Shown here: positions 11,837-21,322 of the stretch, piece after piece
Layout of the letters: each line of letters opens with the position of its first letter
Numbering within the stretch: the stretch's first letter is position 1
From: Microplitis mediator
Lineage: Eukaryota > Arthropoda > Insecta > Hymenoptera > Braconidae
Reading direction: 5' to 3'
DNA length: 64,000 nt
NCBI RefSeq assembly: GCF_029852145.1
Contig: NC_079979.1
Location: 4,440,501-4,504,500 of the forward strand
The notes under the pieces: model-generated
Told to the model about the DNA's origin: nothing
Database searches by the model: none
Seen by the model: only the letters and a program-made list of their open reading frames with translations
Translations under genes and position numbers: made by a program

Positions 11837-12198
11837 AAATAAAAATTTTTATTTTAATATGCAAAAATATAGAAAGGAAAAACATCTCGGCGCTCCCAAC
11901 CACAATATTGTAGTGAAAAATTGTAGTAGCGGATACTCAAATACGTAGTAAAGGATACTACATAAATATTACTGACAATTAAATTTGCAGTAAACATTGA
12001 TGGTTGTAAGTAACATAACTACACGTTTGGTTCTAAGGTTATTTTAAGTTAGAGATAGCAACTCTTTGCACCAACTAGTAGTAACCACAACGACCTTAAC
12101 TACTGCATGCTGTTGTAGTAATCACAATTTTTTTTTCGTGGTTATACAAATTAATCGGTTCCTTTTTTATATTAATTATTCGATTTTTAGATACAATT
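11837..12198. other. Non-coding interval with GTAGTA motifs
   Basis: AT-rich. Inverted GTAGTA/TACTAC motifs recur at 11900-12130, similar in style to the element at 34944-37488, but no paired ends were found. Confidence 0.4.
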
Positions 12199-13701
12199 GG
12201 GGCATTCCATGCCAAATCACCGAGGTTTTGACCCGACCCCCTTCGATTTCGCTGAAACTTTTTTATCATTTTCTATCCTACCAAAGACATTTTTCTGAAT
12301 TTTTTCAGATTTTTTTACTCAACCCAAAAAAAGTTACGAATTTTTGAAAAAAACCGCTTTTTTTTTTTTTTTTTAAATTGCTATAACTTTCTCACAAATT
12401 AACCTTCCGGCACTTTTTTTTTCCAAAATTTGTGTTTTTAAATGTAGTTTTTAGAAAAAAATACAAAAAATTTTTCGGAAGTCACGATATATGAAATATT
12501 TCAGTTTTTTCCATAAAACCGTTATTTTTTCGAAGTCCGAAACCTTCGATTCTCAATTTTTTTTGTCTAAAAAAAAACTTCAACTAAGACAATATTTAAC
12601 CCCGATATTCCCATTTTGTGCCGAATTTCCGTTATATTTTTTTTGTTTCGATTAAAAATAAAAAAATTTCTGAATTTGGCTTATTTTTTATGACTTTGCG
12701 CTGAAGTCTTTTTGGATTGTTTTTAAGATCAGAAGTTGAATAAAATTGTACAAAAACAATGGTAAAGTGTATTAGGGGCAAGGATTAATTTTTTCAGAGG
12801 AAAATTCCCAATTTTGAAATATAGTAAAACCTAAACTTACAATTAACCTTCTCAATAAGACAATTTATAGATAAACTGAGAAAATTAAAGATAGCCTTAT
12901 TGACAGTTTTTGATCAAATTGAACGGAATATAGTATAGTACCGGATATCTCAACTGGTAGAGCACTCGGCACGATACCGACATGGTCTAGGTTCGATTCT
13001 CAGTCCGGGCTATCTTTAATTTTCTTAGTTTATCTATAAATTGTCTTATTGAGAAGGTTAATTGTAAGTTTAGGTTTTACTATATTTCAAAATTGGGAAT
13101 TTTCCTCTGAAAAAATTAATCCTTGCCCCTGATACACTTTACCATTGTTTTTGTACAATTTTATTCAACTTCTGAGCTTTTAAAAACAATCCAAAAAGAC
13201 TTCAGCGCAAAGTCATAAAAAATAAGCCAAATTCAGAAATTTTTTTATTTTTAATCGAAACAAAAAAAATATAACGGAAATTCGGCACAAAATGGGAATA
13301 TCGGGGTTAAATATTGTCTTAGTTGAAGTTTTTTTTTAGACAAAAAAAATTGAGAATCGAAGGTTTCGGACTTCGAAAAAATAACGGTTTTATGGAAAAA
13401 ACTGAAATATTTCATATATCGTGACTTCCGAAAAATTTTTTGTATTTTTTTCTAAAAACTACATTTAAAAACACAAATTTTGGAAAAAAAAAGTGCCGGA
13501 AGGTTAATTTGTGAGAAAGTTATAGCAATTTAAAAAAAAAGAGCGGTTTTTTTCAAAAATTCGTAACTTTTTTTGGGTTGGGTAAAAAAATCTGAAAAAA
13601 TTCAGAAAAATATCTTTGGTAGGATAGAAAATGATAAAAAAGTTTCAGCGAAATCGAAGGGGGTCGGGTCAAAACCTCGGTGATTTGGCATGGAATGCCC
13701 C
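12199..13701. mobile_element. Palindrome P7, 1503 bp, with a tRNA-like sequence in the loop
   Basis: Ends GGGGCATTCCATGCCAAATC and GATTTGGCATGGAATGCCCC are perfect complements. The ~700-base arms pair almost without gaps; the left arm ends at AAGATAGCC (12896) and the right arm begins GGCTATCTT (13008). The ~110-base loop contains a tRNA-like sequence. The same ends occur at 37507. Confidence 0.85.
12940..13010 (+). pseudogene. tRNA-like sequence at the axis of palindrome P7
   Basis: CCGGAT pairs with GTCCGG as acceptor stem, CTC/GAG form a D stem around AACTGGTA, TCGG/CCGA an anticodon stem, and GGTTCGATTC is the B box. The anticodon loop lacks T33 in my folding, so it is probably not a functional tRNA, yet it is the best preserved of the set. 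Confidence 0.6.
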
Positions 13702-14649
13702 AAATACACTTGAATTTCAATAGTGTATATTGAATTCTATTTTCAGAGATCGATAATAACCGAAATGCTTACGTCATTGAATTTATCAAATACGCCTTGC
13801 GTGTTAATCTCGCCTCTTGCTGGAATTTTTTCATATGCACTGCGTATCTGGTATATTAATGTCTTTTTTGTGATACTATACATAAGATATACACATCTCT
13901 TGGGCATAGAATGTATGATGATAAATATAGAACACATTCTATAATTACTGTCAAATTTATTTGTTTTATAAACAATGACAATACTGAACTGTAGCTGATC
14001 AGCTTGAGCTTGGTTTTTTTCATCAAACAAAAATAGACGAATATAATTTATCGGAAATCCTGACTTTTACATCGGATTTGCTGTGAACGGAAACAAATAA
14101 ACTCACTAAATAGTCGAATTGAATAAGGCTTTAAATTATAATTTTTGGATAAGCCACTCAATTTTTTAAATGATATTTCTACAGCATTAAAAAACTATCA
14201 ATAGAGGTAAAAATGTTATAGATTCCCGGCACAGATTGAAAAAACAATAAACGAAAGGATTTTTTTCAATGGATCAAAAACGATAAGAATTAGAAAAAAA
14301 AACTGAACAACGATGCTTGGCTATGCGGGCCAGCTCTAAAACTTTCAGCTGTTTTCAAGCTCTTTGAGCTCGAAAACATTATTGTGATGAAATTTTCGAG
14401 CTCTTTGAGCTTGAAACTACTCTTGAATGTGTGTTCTTTTAAGCTCTTCAAGCTCAAAAAAAGGTACGTAATTGCACTGAACTGGGATAATTAAAAAAAT
14501 CTCAAATAGTTGATGACATGGAACTTTCAATTTTTGTCTACTATTATTCTCAAAATAACGAATGGATTTGGGCAGAACTAAATGTAAATAAACCTGATAA
14601 AGAGTATAAGGAGTTTTAAATTAGATCACAACCCCAAAATGTAAAATAT
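13702..14649. other. Interval with an orphan exon and a 5' H fragment
   Basis: 13702-13746 and 13851-14290 show no repeat match. 14300-14470 is the 5' part of an H element (GCGGGCCAGCTCTAAAAC, then TTTGAGCTCGAAAAC). 14470-14649 holds nothing recognisable. Confidence 0.45.
13747..13850 (+). other. Possible orphan exon (unknown product)
   Basis: A clean acceptor TTCTATTTTCAG (to 13746) precedes 104 bases that are open in two frames, followed by a weak GTATAT donor at 13851. The more protein-like frame includes IDNNRNAYVIEF and YALRVNLASCWNF. It lies just right of the palindrome ending at 13701 and 1.2 kb left of the broken gene at 15010, on the same strand. No family is recognised. Confidence 0.22.
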
Positions 14650-14935
14650 CCCAGGAAGGAATCGCCAATGGTATCAATTGGCCGAGCCTTGGGCCAGTTG
14701 TAATTTCCCAAGCCTTGGAAATGACCATGGGGCCAGACCTGGACTAAATCTAAACCCTATGGTTTAATTTTGCTATTCCTAAGCCTTGGAAGTCACCATG
14801 GAGCCAGACCTAGGACAAGCTTCGGCCCTATGGTTTGATTTTGTTACCCCCAAGCCTTGAGGGTGACCATGGGGCCAGACCTGGCCCGAGCCTAGGCCCT
14901 ATGGTTTGATTACTTTACATCAAGCTTTGGGAAAT
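14650..14935. repeat. Family C fragment
   Basis: Starts CCCAGGAAGGAATCGCCAATGG and continues as three diverged units containing AAGCCTTGG and GACCATGGGGCCAGACCT. The other end is missing. Confidence 0.65.
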
Positions 14936-15032
14936 AATCCGCCAGAGCGTGTACTGTCTACTTCGATAAACGGTAAACATAACCTGCAAAAATATTTTAA
15001 TTGATCGCCATGCCTCGTAAACGTTTCACTGA

Positions 15033-15784
15033 CCCGGGAAAAAATGATTTTGCCTAATCATATATGATCATGCATAATCGTCTATATATGATCAGATCCA
15101 AAAATTGGCCAGGTCTGATCATACATAACTTGATCTGTTTATACATGATCATATATGATTATATATAATCATGCATGAACGAATATAGTCATTTTTAGAA
15201 TCTCATTTAGAATATCTGTAAATTATTAATTAAGTAGTTTAATTAGGATTTATTGTCTACATCAATATCAATGTCGGTTAAAATTAAATAAAAAAAAAAA
15301 AAAAAAATTATTAACCATCGACAATTATTTTAATACGAGGTCACCCATCCAATTAATGTCCAACGCCGATGCTGCTTAACTTTGGTTATCGATGGTTTGT
15401 AGTCTGATCCTCTAGTCTGTTATACACTTACAATTAAGAAAACGTTTATGGCATTACTTAACTCAAATAATCAAATTGATACTTTATACTTTTAAATTAC
15501 TGCCGAAACCTTTGAACATTTTTTAAGTATTGGGGATTTAAGTTTGATTGATAGTTGACAGAATAAAAATTTAATAGACTTATATATGGCTTATAACAGC
15601 CAGGTATGATCAGATCTAATTATGTATGGGGTCATATATAATTATATATAATTATATATGACCCCATATATAATCATGCATGATTATATATAACTTCATA
15701 TATGATTATATATAATCATATATGATCATATATATATGAACATATATAATCACATATGATTAGGCAAAATCATTTTTTCCCGGG
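15033..15784 (-). mobile_element. Family B element (CCCGGG ends) with a 5S rRNA-like centre, inserted in an exon
   Basis: Ends CCCGGGAAAAAATGATTTTG and CAAAATCATTTTTTCCCGGG are perfect complements, with GA on both sides (15031-15032, 15785-15786). The outer thirds are arrays of ATATATGATCATATAT-like palindromes; the centre has a 5S-like module on the minus strand. Removing the element and one GA restores an open exon. Confidence 0.85.
15331..15418 (-). pseudogene. 5S rRNA-like sequence (copy 1)
   Basis: Reverse strand reads AACCAAAGTTAAGCAGCATC (the 5S A-box region) then TTAATTGGATGGGTGACCTC (the 5S C-box region). The order and spacing match the middle and 3' part of eukaryotic 5S rRNA, with heavy change outside the internal control region. 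Confidence 0.75.
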
Positions 15785-16437
15785 GACGCAAATTCTTATT
15801 ATAAAATTGAAAAACGAATATATTTGCAAAGTTTAATATCTGACTCTGGGAGAATACAATAGTAGCAGTGATGTGAGTGAAAAATTAATTTACAATAATA
15901 TAGAATTGAATAATAATAATAATCATAATAATAACGGTGAGCTTGATATTTCTTTCAGTAAGTTATGTCAATTATTGATATTAAAATATACTAGAATTGA
16001 ATATTAAATAATGGTGAATGATGGTATATTTTATTTTAGGTAACTTAATTAGTTCCGGAAAAAATTCTTCATCAGGTAATATCCATGTTGAGCTATCAAA
16101 TGATACGTTAAATAATTACAATATGAATGGTGGTCTGGAAGGTAAATTTTTATTTATATAAATGCATTTATTTTAGGCCATAAAATTCATAATTACACTG
16201 TAAAAAATCCGGAGTGAATCCGGAGTGAATTGGGAGTGAGATAAAATCCGATTTCACTCCGCCACTCGGAGTTCCGGAGTTTAAAAAAAAATCACTCCGC
16301 ATGCAGTGAATTGGGAGTTTTTTTTAGCGGAGTGATCTCGGAGTGACACGGATTTTATTTCACTCCCAATTCACTCCGGTCCGGAGTTTTAATGCTTAAA
16401 TAAATTTATATTAATTTATATGAAACTGCTAAACAAT

Positions 16438-16650
16438 GTGTGTGTGTGTGTGCGAGTGTGTGTTTGCGTGCATATGTGTGTTTGGGTGTGTGCAGGTGTT
16501 TGTGTGCGTGTGTGCAAATTTGTGCGTGTGTGCAAATGTGTGCGTGTGTGCAAATGTGTGCGTGTGTGCAAATTTGTGCGTGTGTGCAAATGTGTGCGTG
16601 TGTACAAATGTGTATGTGTGTGCAAATATGTGCGTGTGTGCAAATGGGTG
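16438..16650. repeat. TGTGCGTGTGTGCAAA minisatellite, part 1
   Basis: About 16-base units TGTGCGTGTGTGCAAA repeated with few changes after a GT-rich start. Because 16 is not a multiple of three and no stops arise, every frame is open. These are not genes. Confidence 0.85.
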
Positions 16651-16942
16651 ACACGACCGATGACCCAAAGACAACTGATCCCCGACAATTGGTCCCCGAC
16701 AATTGATCCTTGTGACGATTGATCCAACGATAAAATATACTTACACACATATAAATGTGAAAAATTTGTGTGTGAGTAGATTTTTTATGTTACACGCACA
16801 TAAAATTAGTGAAAAAAGAGCGTAATTTTTCACATTTATATGTGTGTGAGTATATTTTATCGGCAGATCGATCGTCGCAAGGATCAATTGTCGGGGGCCA
16901 ATTGTCGGGAATCTATCGTCTTTGGATCAACGGTCAGGTAAC
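16648..16942. mobile_element. Palindromic insertion within the minisatellite
   Basis: Inverted arms carry GACCCAAAGAC, CCCCGACAATTGG, TTGATCCTTG and TTCACATTTATATGTGTG with complements on the other side of an axis near 16790. The same minisatellite resumes at 16945. Confidence 0.7.
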
Positions 16943-16944
16943 CG

Positions 16945-17125
16945 TGCAAATGTGTACGTGTGTGCAAATTTGTGCGTGTGTGCAAATGTGTGCGTGTGTG
17001 CAAATGTGGTCGTGTGTACAAATGTGTACGTGTGTTCGAATGTGTGCGTGTGTGCAAATGTGTGTGGGCGTGTGTGTGCGAGTGTGCGTGTGTGCCTAAA
17101 TATGTATGTGTGTATGTGTGTGCAT
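16945..17125. repeat. TGTGCGTGTGTGCAAA minisatellite, part 2
   Basis: Continuation of the array interrupted at 16648, ending in GTATGTGTGTATGTGTGTGC. Confidence 0.85.
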
Positions 17126-17504
17126 ATCAGCTGATCAATAATGTAATACGCGAATTTTTCCTTCGATTTTATTATGTGGAGTTATATTTTATTAATAATA
17201 TTTTCAAAACTCCGCTCCGGAGTGAATTTCACTCCGGAGGGATTAAATTAATAAAAAATTATTTACTCCGCGTAAACTCCCCTGCGCAGTGAATTTCACT
17301 CCGAGGGGAGTGAATAATTAAAAATTCATTCACTCCGCATTCACTCCGGATTTAATCCGCATTCACTCCGCGAATTTTTTACAGTGTAATTAAAAAATAA
17401 ACAATAATAAATATCTATTTTCAGAAAGGATCGCGATGGAGGACGCCGTCAACGTTAAAGTTCTTATTTTAAATTTCATCTTTATACAAGAAACATGCCT
17501 TTGA

Positions 17505-18355
17505 AATTTTATTATTAAAAAAATTAGTTATTTTTGTGTTTTGAAATTTTACTGCCCGGGAAAAAATCGTCAGGCCTGATCATGCGTTTACCTTAAGCAT
17601 GATCATGCCTGAATATTGGCCAGCCATGAGCATGCATGATCATACACTTATCCAAACAATTGAATTAGAGAGAATTTATTTAGACAGCCGCTAGGTGTAA
17701 TTTTTACTCGTAATTGTGAGTAAAAATTAATCTGATTGATTTTTACTCACTGAAAGAGTAAAATTTCGTAATTCGAAAGCAAAAAGTCGCAATGACCCAA
17801 GATTACTCGATTTAGAGTAATTTTTAGAATAAATAACATGGCAATCTTGATACGAAAATTCTTTCCGTGTACGTTTCATAAATATTCGACATCCATTTCG
17901 TATTTCGAGGCTTGATCTGAGCACGATTTTTGGTTTTCTACAGCTTGGACCAGTTTTTACATTTCTTGTATTTCAAAGTTCGGTCCGAGCCTAATTTTTT
18001 AGTATCCTAAAGCTTAGCCCAAGCCTAATTTTTTGGTTTTCTGAGGCTCGGTCCAGATCTGATTCGTACGTTTTTGGAGGCTCGACCCAAGCCTGGCTCT
18101 TTTTTTCCCGAGGTTCGGCTCAAGCCTCGATTTTTGGTTTCCCGAGGCTCGGAACATGGCCATCATCCAAGGCTTGAACCAAGGCTCACCCAACGGTTCG
18201 ACCCAGGCTCATGCCAGAGCTTGGCAGCATTGGCTGACGACTGGCCGAGGTCTGGTCCAAGCCTTATCCAATGGTTCTTTCCTACCAGGGATCCGAAAAA
18301 ATTTTAGAGAACAGTAATTTCTTTAACATTTTGTTCACGATAGAATATAAACTAG
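17505..18355. repeat. Family B fragment and family C fragment
   Basis: 17555-17655 starts CCCGGGAAAAAATCGTCAGG and carries CATGATCATG palindromes. 17930-18290 is a family C array (GGCTCGGTCCAAGCC-like units) ending TTTCCTACCAGGG. 17660-17930 has no recognised feature. Confidence 0.6.
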
Positions 18356-18402
18356 CGAACCAATTGCTATGAATTATGCAGTGATTAAAAGTGACGGTGA
18401 AG
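18356..18402 (+). pseudogene. Possible further exon of the 15010 gene, similar to its exon 3
   Basis: A short segment ends at a good donor (GAAG/GTAAGG, GT at 18403). In one frame it reads EPIAMNYAVIKSDGE. This resembles ERIAMEDAVNVK of the exon at 17425, and several differences are synonymous third-base changes (ATT/ATC, GCT/GCG, GCA/GCC, GTG/GTC). The acceptor (ACTAG, 18351-18355) is weak and its phase does not match exon 3, so it may be a duplicated or alternative exon, or decayed. Confidence 0.3.
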
Positions 18403-19459
18403 GTAAGGATCCGGTATAATTTTGAAAACATTTAGTACATTGTATTATGACGTATTTAAGGCAAAGTGTTACTTTTGAAATTTTTGGGCATCAATATCTT
18501 TTGATCGATAAACCAATTTTGATGGTCAAAACAGCTATCGACGCGTTTTATCGAGTTCTCGAGCTGATATGATTTAAAAATTCATCAGTTTAGTCGTCTT
18601 GAAAATAGTCGAAAAAATCGTTTCTGAACATTTCTACCTCCAACAAAATCTTCCGAACAAATTCATCGATCAAGATGCTTCTTGCGGCAATTAGCTCATT
18701 TTTTTAAGTTCTACATTTCAGAGATATTCGAAAATAACTGTTTTTTACCATTTTTTTCTCCAACGATATTTCTCAAACGAATCAACTAATTTAGTTAACT
18801 CTTGCAGCAATCGACGCGTATTATTGACTACCAGAGCTGATTAGAATTTGAAATTAATTCACCTAGCCGTTCCTAAGAAATTTCAAAAAATCTATGACGT
18901 AAGTTTTGCAATAAAATTCAATGTCGTTACATTAATAAAAAACAATTATTTTGCTTAGAAATCATCAAAATGTGGTAGGCTTACAAAATTTTTCAATTTA
19001 TTATGTTTATAAATCTTATGAAAAGAATTTTATTCCATAATATACTTGACTAAGAACATAAATTGTAGAGTCATTCATGCACCATGGTCTTATAATTTTT
19101 TCATTCAGTTATTCTTTGGTATCTTAATAAATGTATTATTTATTCGTACGTGATCATGTACGTAGGTCAGCGCAGTAGATAGCTGCCAAGACTTACACTG
19201 CAAAATTTTTTGAAAAATCTACTATGAAGATAAACGCAATAGCGAAATTTCCACGAAATTCACTTAAAAGTAATACTCAAGCTTTTTTGAAGAAAAAGAT
19301 AAATGTGACAACGAGCGTTAATTGGATCATTAGTAGATTTTATAAAAATCTAACTACTGTATTTGTCCTCATGACGAAACTTTACAAAAATTTTAACATT
19401 TTCTATCTAATTCGGTCGAGTAGGTTCCAAAAATAGTATTGGTAAAAATATATATATTA
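18403..19459 (+). repeat. Decayed H-family interior and truncated tRNA-bearing repeat
   Basis: 18475-18900 carries the H interior signatures (TCGACGCGTTTTAT, CGAGTTCTCGAGCTGAT). 19060-19190 matches the left flank of the tRNA-like module in the family E element and breaks off after GTCAGCGCAGTAGATAGC. The rest is AT-rich. Confidence 0.5.
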
Positions 19460-19985
19460 GACCGGTTCAAAAAAATCGACTATTTTTTTTTTTCAAAACC
19501 CGCAGTGAAATATCTTCCTAGTCATGAAAAAAGAAGCCTGTGTAAACGGGAGCTCTTAATATCAATTTTGAAAGGTCGCTCATCGTAAATTTCTATTTTA
19601 CCTTTAAATAACATGGAAAAAAAAAATTTTTATTTTTTTATTTTGCTAGCTCGGCATTCGCACGTCATATAAATGAGTCCATAGCATATTCTTGTAGAGA
19701 ATTTAACACTCTACCAAAAAGGTCTCTTGTCATTTTTTGATAAATCCATCCATTCGAAAGTTATCGGAGCTGGAAGTCAAATCTATAATAAATTTCCAGA
19801 TCTTTTTACTTTTCCAGCAAAACTATCAGACTTATCAAAAAATGTCATAGGATCTTTTTTATAGACAATTTTATTCCCTACAAATTATTTTTTATGAAGT
19901 TTTTTGAAATTCCGCATTGTTCTCTAGTTATTTTCGTTTTAATGCCAAGCTCGTAAAAATAATAGTCGATTTTTTTGAACCGGTC
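19460..19985. mobile_element. Deleted palindrome with GACCGGTTC ends
   Basis: Starts GACCGGTTCAAAAAAATCGAC and ends with the exact complement (GTCGATTTTTTTGAACCGGTC), flanked TTA/TAA. Only one arm plus the far terminus remains. It shares interior text with P1 and P2 (GTTATCGGAGCTGGAAGTCAA, CTTTTCCAGCAAAACTATC). Confidence 0.7.
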
Positions 19986-20006
19986 TAATAAATGTACATA
20001 TATGAG

Positions 20007-20211
20007 GGAGTCCCGAAAAAAACGAATACTTTTTTTTAACGTCTTATGGACTCAAAAGTTACTGTATATTATAAAAAAAAATCCTCACTAAATTTCGGCT
20101 AGATATCTTTAAAATTTAGCTATCACAAAGAGGGGTCCCCTTTCCCATTTAAAATACACGCGAAAATTTTTCATTTTAGTTTTTTGTTATTAAGACTATG
20201 AAAATTTTTTA
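20007..20211. repeat. Unclassified repeat fragment
   Basis: Begins GAGGGAGTCCCGAAAAAAACG in the style of the palindrome ends elsewhere, but the matching end was not found. 20997-21128 beyond the H element may be its remainder. Confidence 0.35.
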
Positions 20212-20990
20212 ACTTCCCGCCAAGAAAATTGTAAATTTTCAAAAGTTCGGGAAGTTATTGGTTTCGGTCTGATTTACGAAAATCGAATTTTCATCAGATG
20301 TCGACGTTTTGAGGTCCTAGGAAGCTATTCTGACTAATTTCACGATGATGTCCGAGTGTATGTATGTACGTACGTACGTCTGTACGTATGTAAATACCTG
20401 TATCTTTTGAACGGATGAACCGATTTTGAACTTTAAGGTTTCATTCGACGCGGCTTGACAATATCTTGAAGCTGTAAGAAATTAAGCTTGATCGTTAGGG
20501 CTCGTTCAGAGATATTCCAAAAATAACATTTTTTTGAAAATGTTTTTTTTGGATAACTTTTAATGTGCTCGATGGATTGATTCCAAAATTGACTGGGCTT
20601 TAGAGCTTTATAAGCCGCGTCAAATGCCACCTCAACTATCAAAATCGGTTCATTCGTTCAAGAGAAACCGTTGTCGAAAGAATAAATAAAAAATTTATTT
20701 TTCATTTTTTTTGAAATATCTCAAAAACGACTCGATAAATCGAATTCACGATTCGATCAGCTTTAGAACTTGATAAAACGCGTCGATTGTCACCTCAACC
20801 GTCTCAATCGGTTTATTCTTTTGAGAGATATCGTTGGAGAAAAAATGGTAAAAAACTATTTTTTTCGGAAAGAACGGCATACAAAAGTATTTTCGAAAAT
20901 GTATTCACGACAAAGTTTACAAGCTCAAGGAGCTCGCAAACAGCGGGAAATTTTAGGGCTGGCCCGCAGGGTCAACCGATAGTTGTTTTT
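20212..20990 (-). mobile_element. H-family element, reverse orientation
   Basis: Reads in reverse from GTTGACCCTGCGGGCCAGCC (20959-20980) to the terminal hairpin CGGGAAGTT...AACTTCCCG and poly-A end at 20212. Typical interior: paired GAGCTC motifs, TCGACGCGTTTTATCAAG, and a GTACGTAC simple repeat near 20365. Confidence 0.75.
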
Positions 20991-21322
20991 TTTTAAATTC
21001 CGCCTAGTTTGACACCACATGAAATTAAATTCTCCACAAAAAAGTGCTGATGCATTATGTACATCAAACGAACTGACAAAAAGTTTTACGGGGTTTCAAA
21101 GACCAACAAAAATTTAGTTTCCTCAGTGCCCGGGAAAAAATGATTTTGCGTAATTATATATAATTATGTATGATTATATATGAAACTATATATATAATTA
21201 TATATGATTGTATATAATCATATCTACCTCCATATTTAATTATGCGTGACGTTATATATAATTTGATCTGATCATGTCTGACCAATACATTATGTCTCGA
21301 ACTATGTATAAAGCTATATATA

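Larger units (their letters stand above)
16196..17386. mobile_element. Family D element (CACTGTAAAAAA ends, TCACTCCGGAGTGA array)
   Basis: Ends CACTGTAAAAAATCCGGAGT and TTTTTTACAGTG are inverted with TA on each side (TAATTA both sides). The interior starts and ends with arrays of ACTCCGGAGT-like palindromes. Between them is a TGTGCGTGTGTGCAAA minisatellite, itself split by a palindrome at 16648-16942. It lies in an intron of the broken gene. Confidence 0.85.
15010..17504 (+). pseudogene. Broken multi-exon gene of unknown function, split by two insertions
   Basis: Exon 1 starts at ATG 15010 (GCCATG context) and reads MPRKRFT, then is cut by a family B element (15033-15784, GA repeated on both sides). 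Past it the frame resumes as DANSYYKIEKR...LISDSG. One extra G in the GGG run at 15848-15850 shifts the frame; past it the text is EYNSSSDVSEK and an Asn-rich run, ending at 15957 before GTAAGT. Exon 2 is 16040-16141 (acceptor TTTTATTTTAG, donor GGTAAAT) and includes SGNIHVELSNDTLNN. Intron 2 holds a family D element (16196-17386). Exon 3 starts at 17425 after CTATTTTCAG and reads ERIAMEDAVNVK before running to TGA at 17502. The three phases join correctly. The protein is not recognised; a wasp-specific or transposon-encoded gene is possible. It is antisense to orb2. Confidence 0.6.

Noticed and set aside
16406..17292. Several 70-114 codon frames on both strands
   Set aside because: They run through the TGTGCGTGTGTGCAAA minisatellite, where every frame is open; the peptides are CVRVC/HTHAH repeats.
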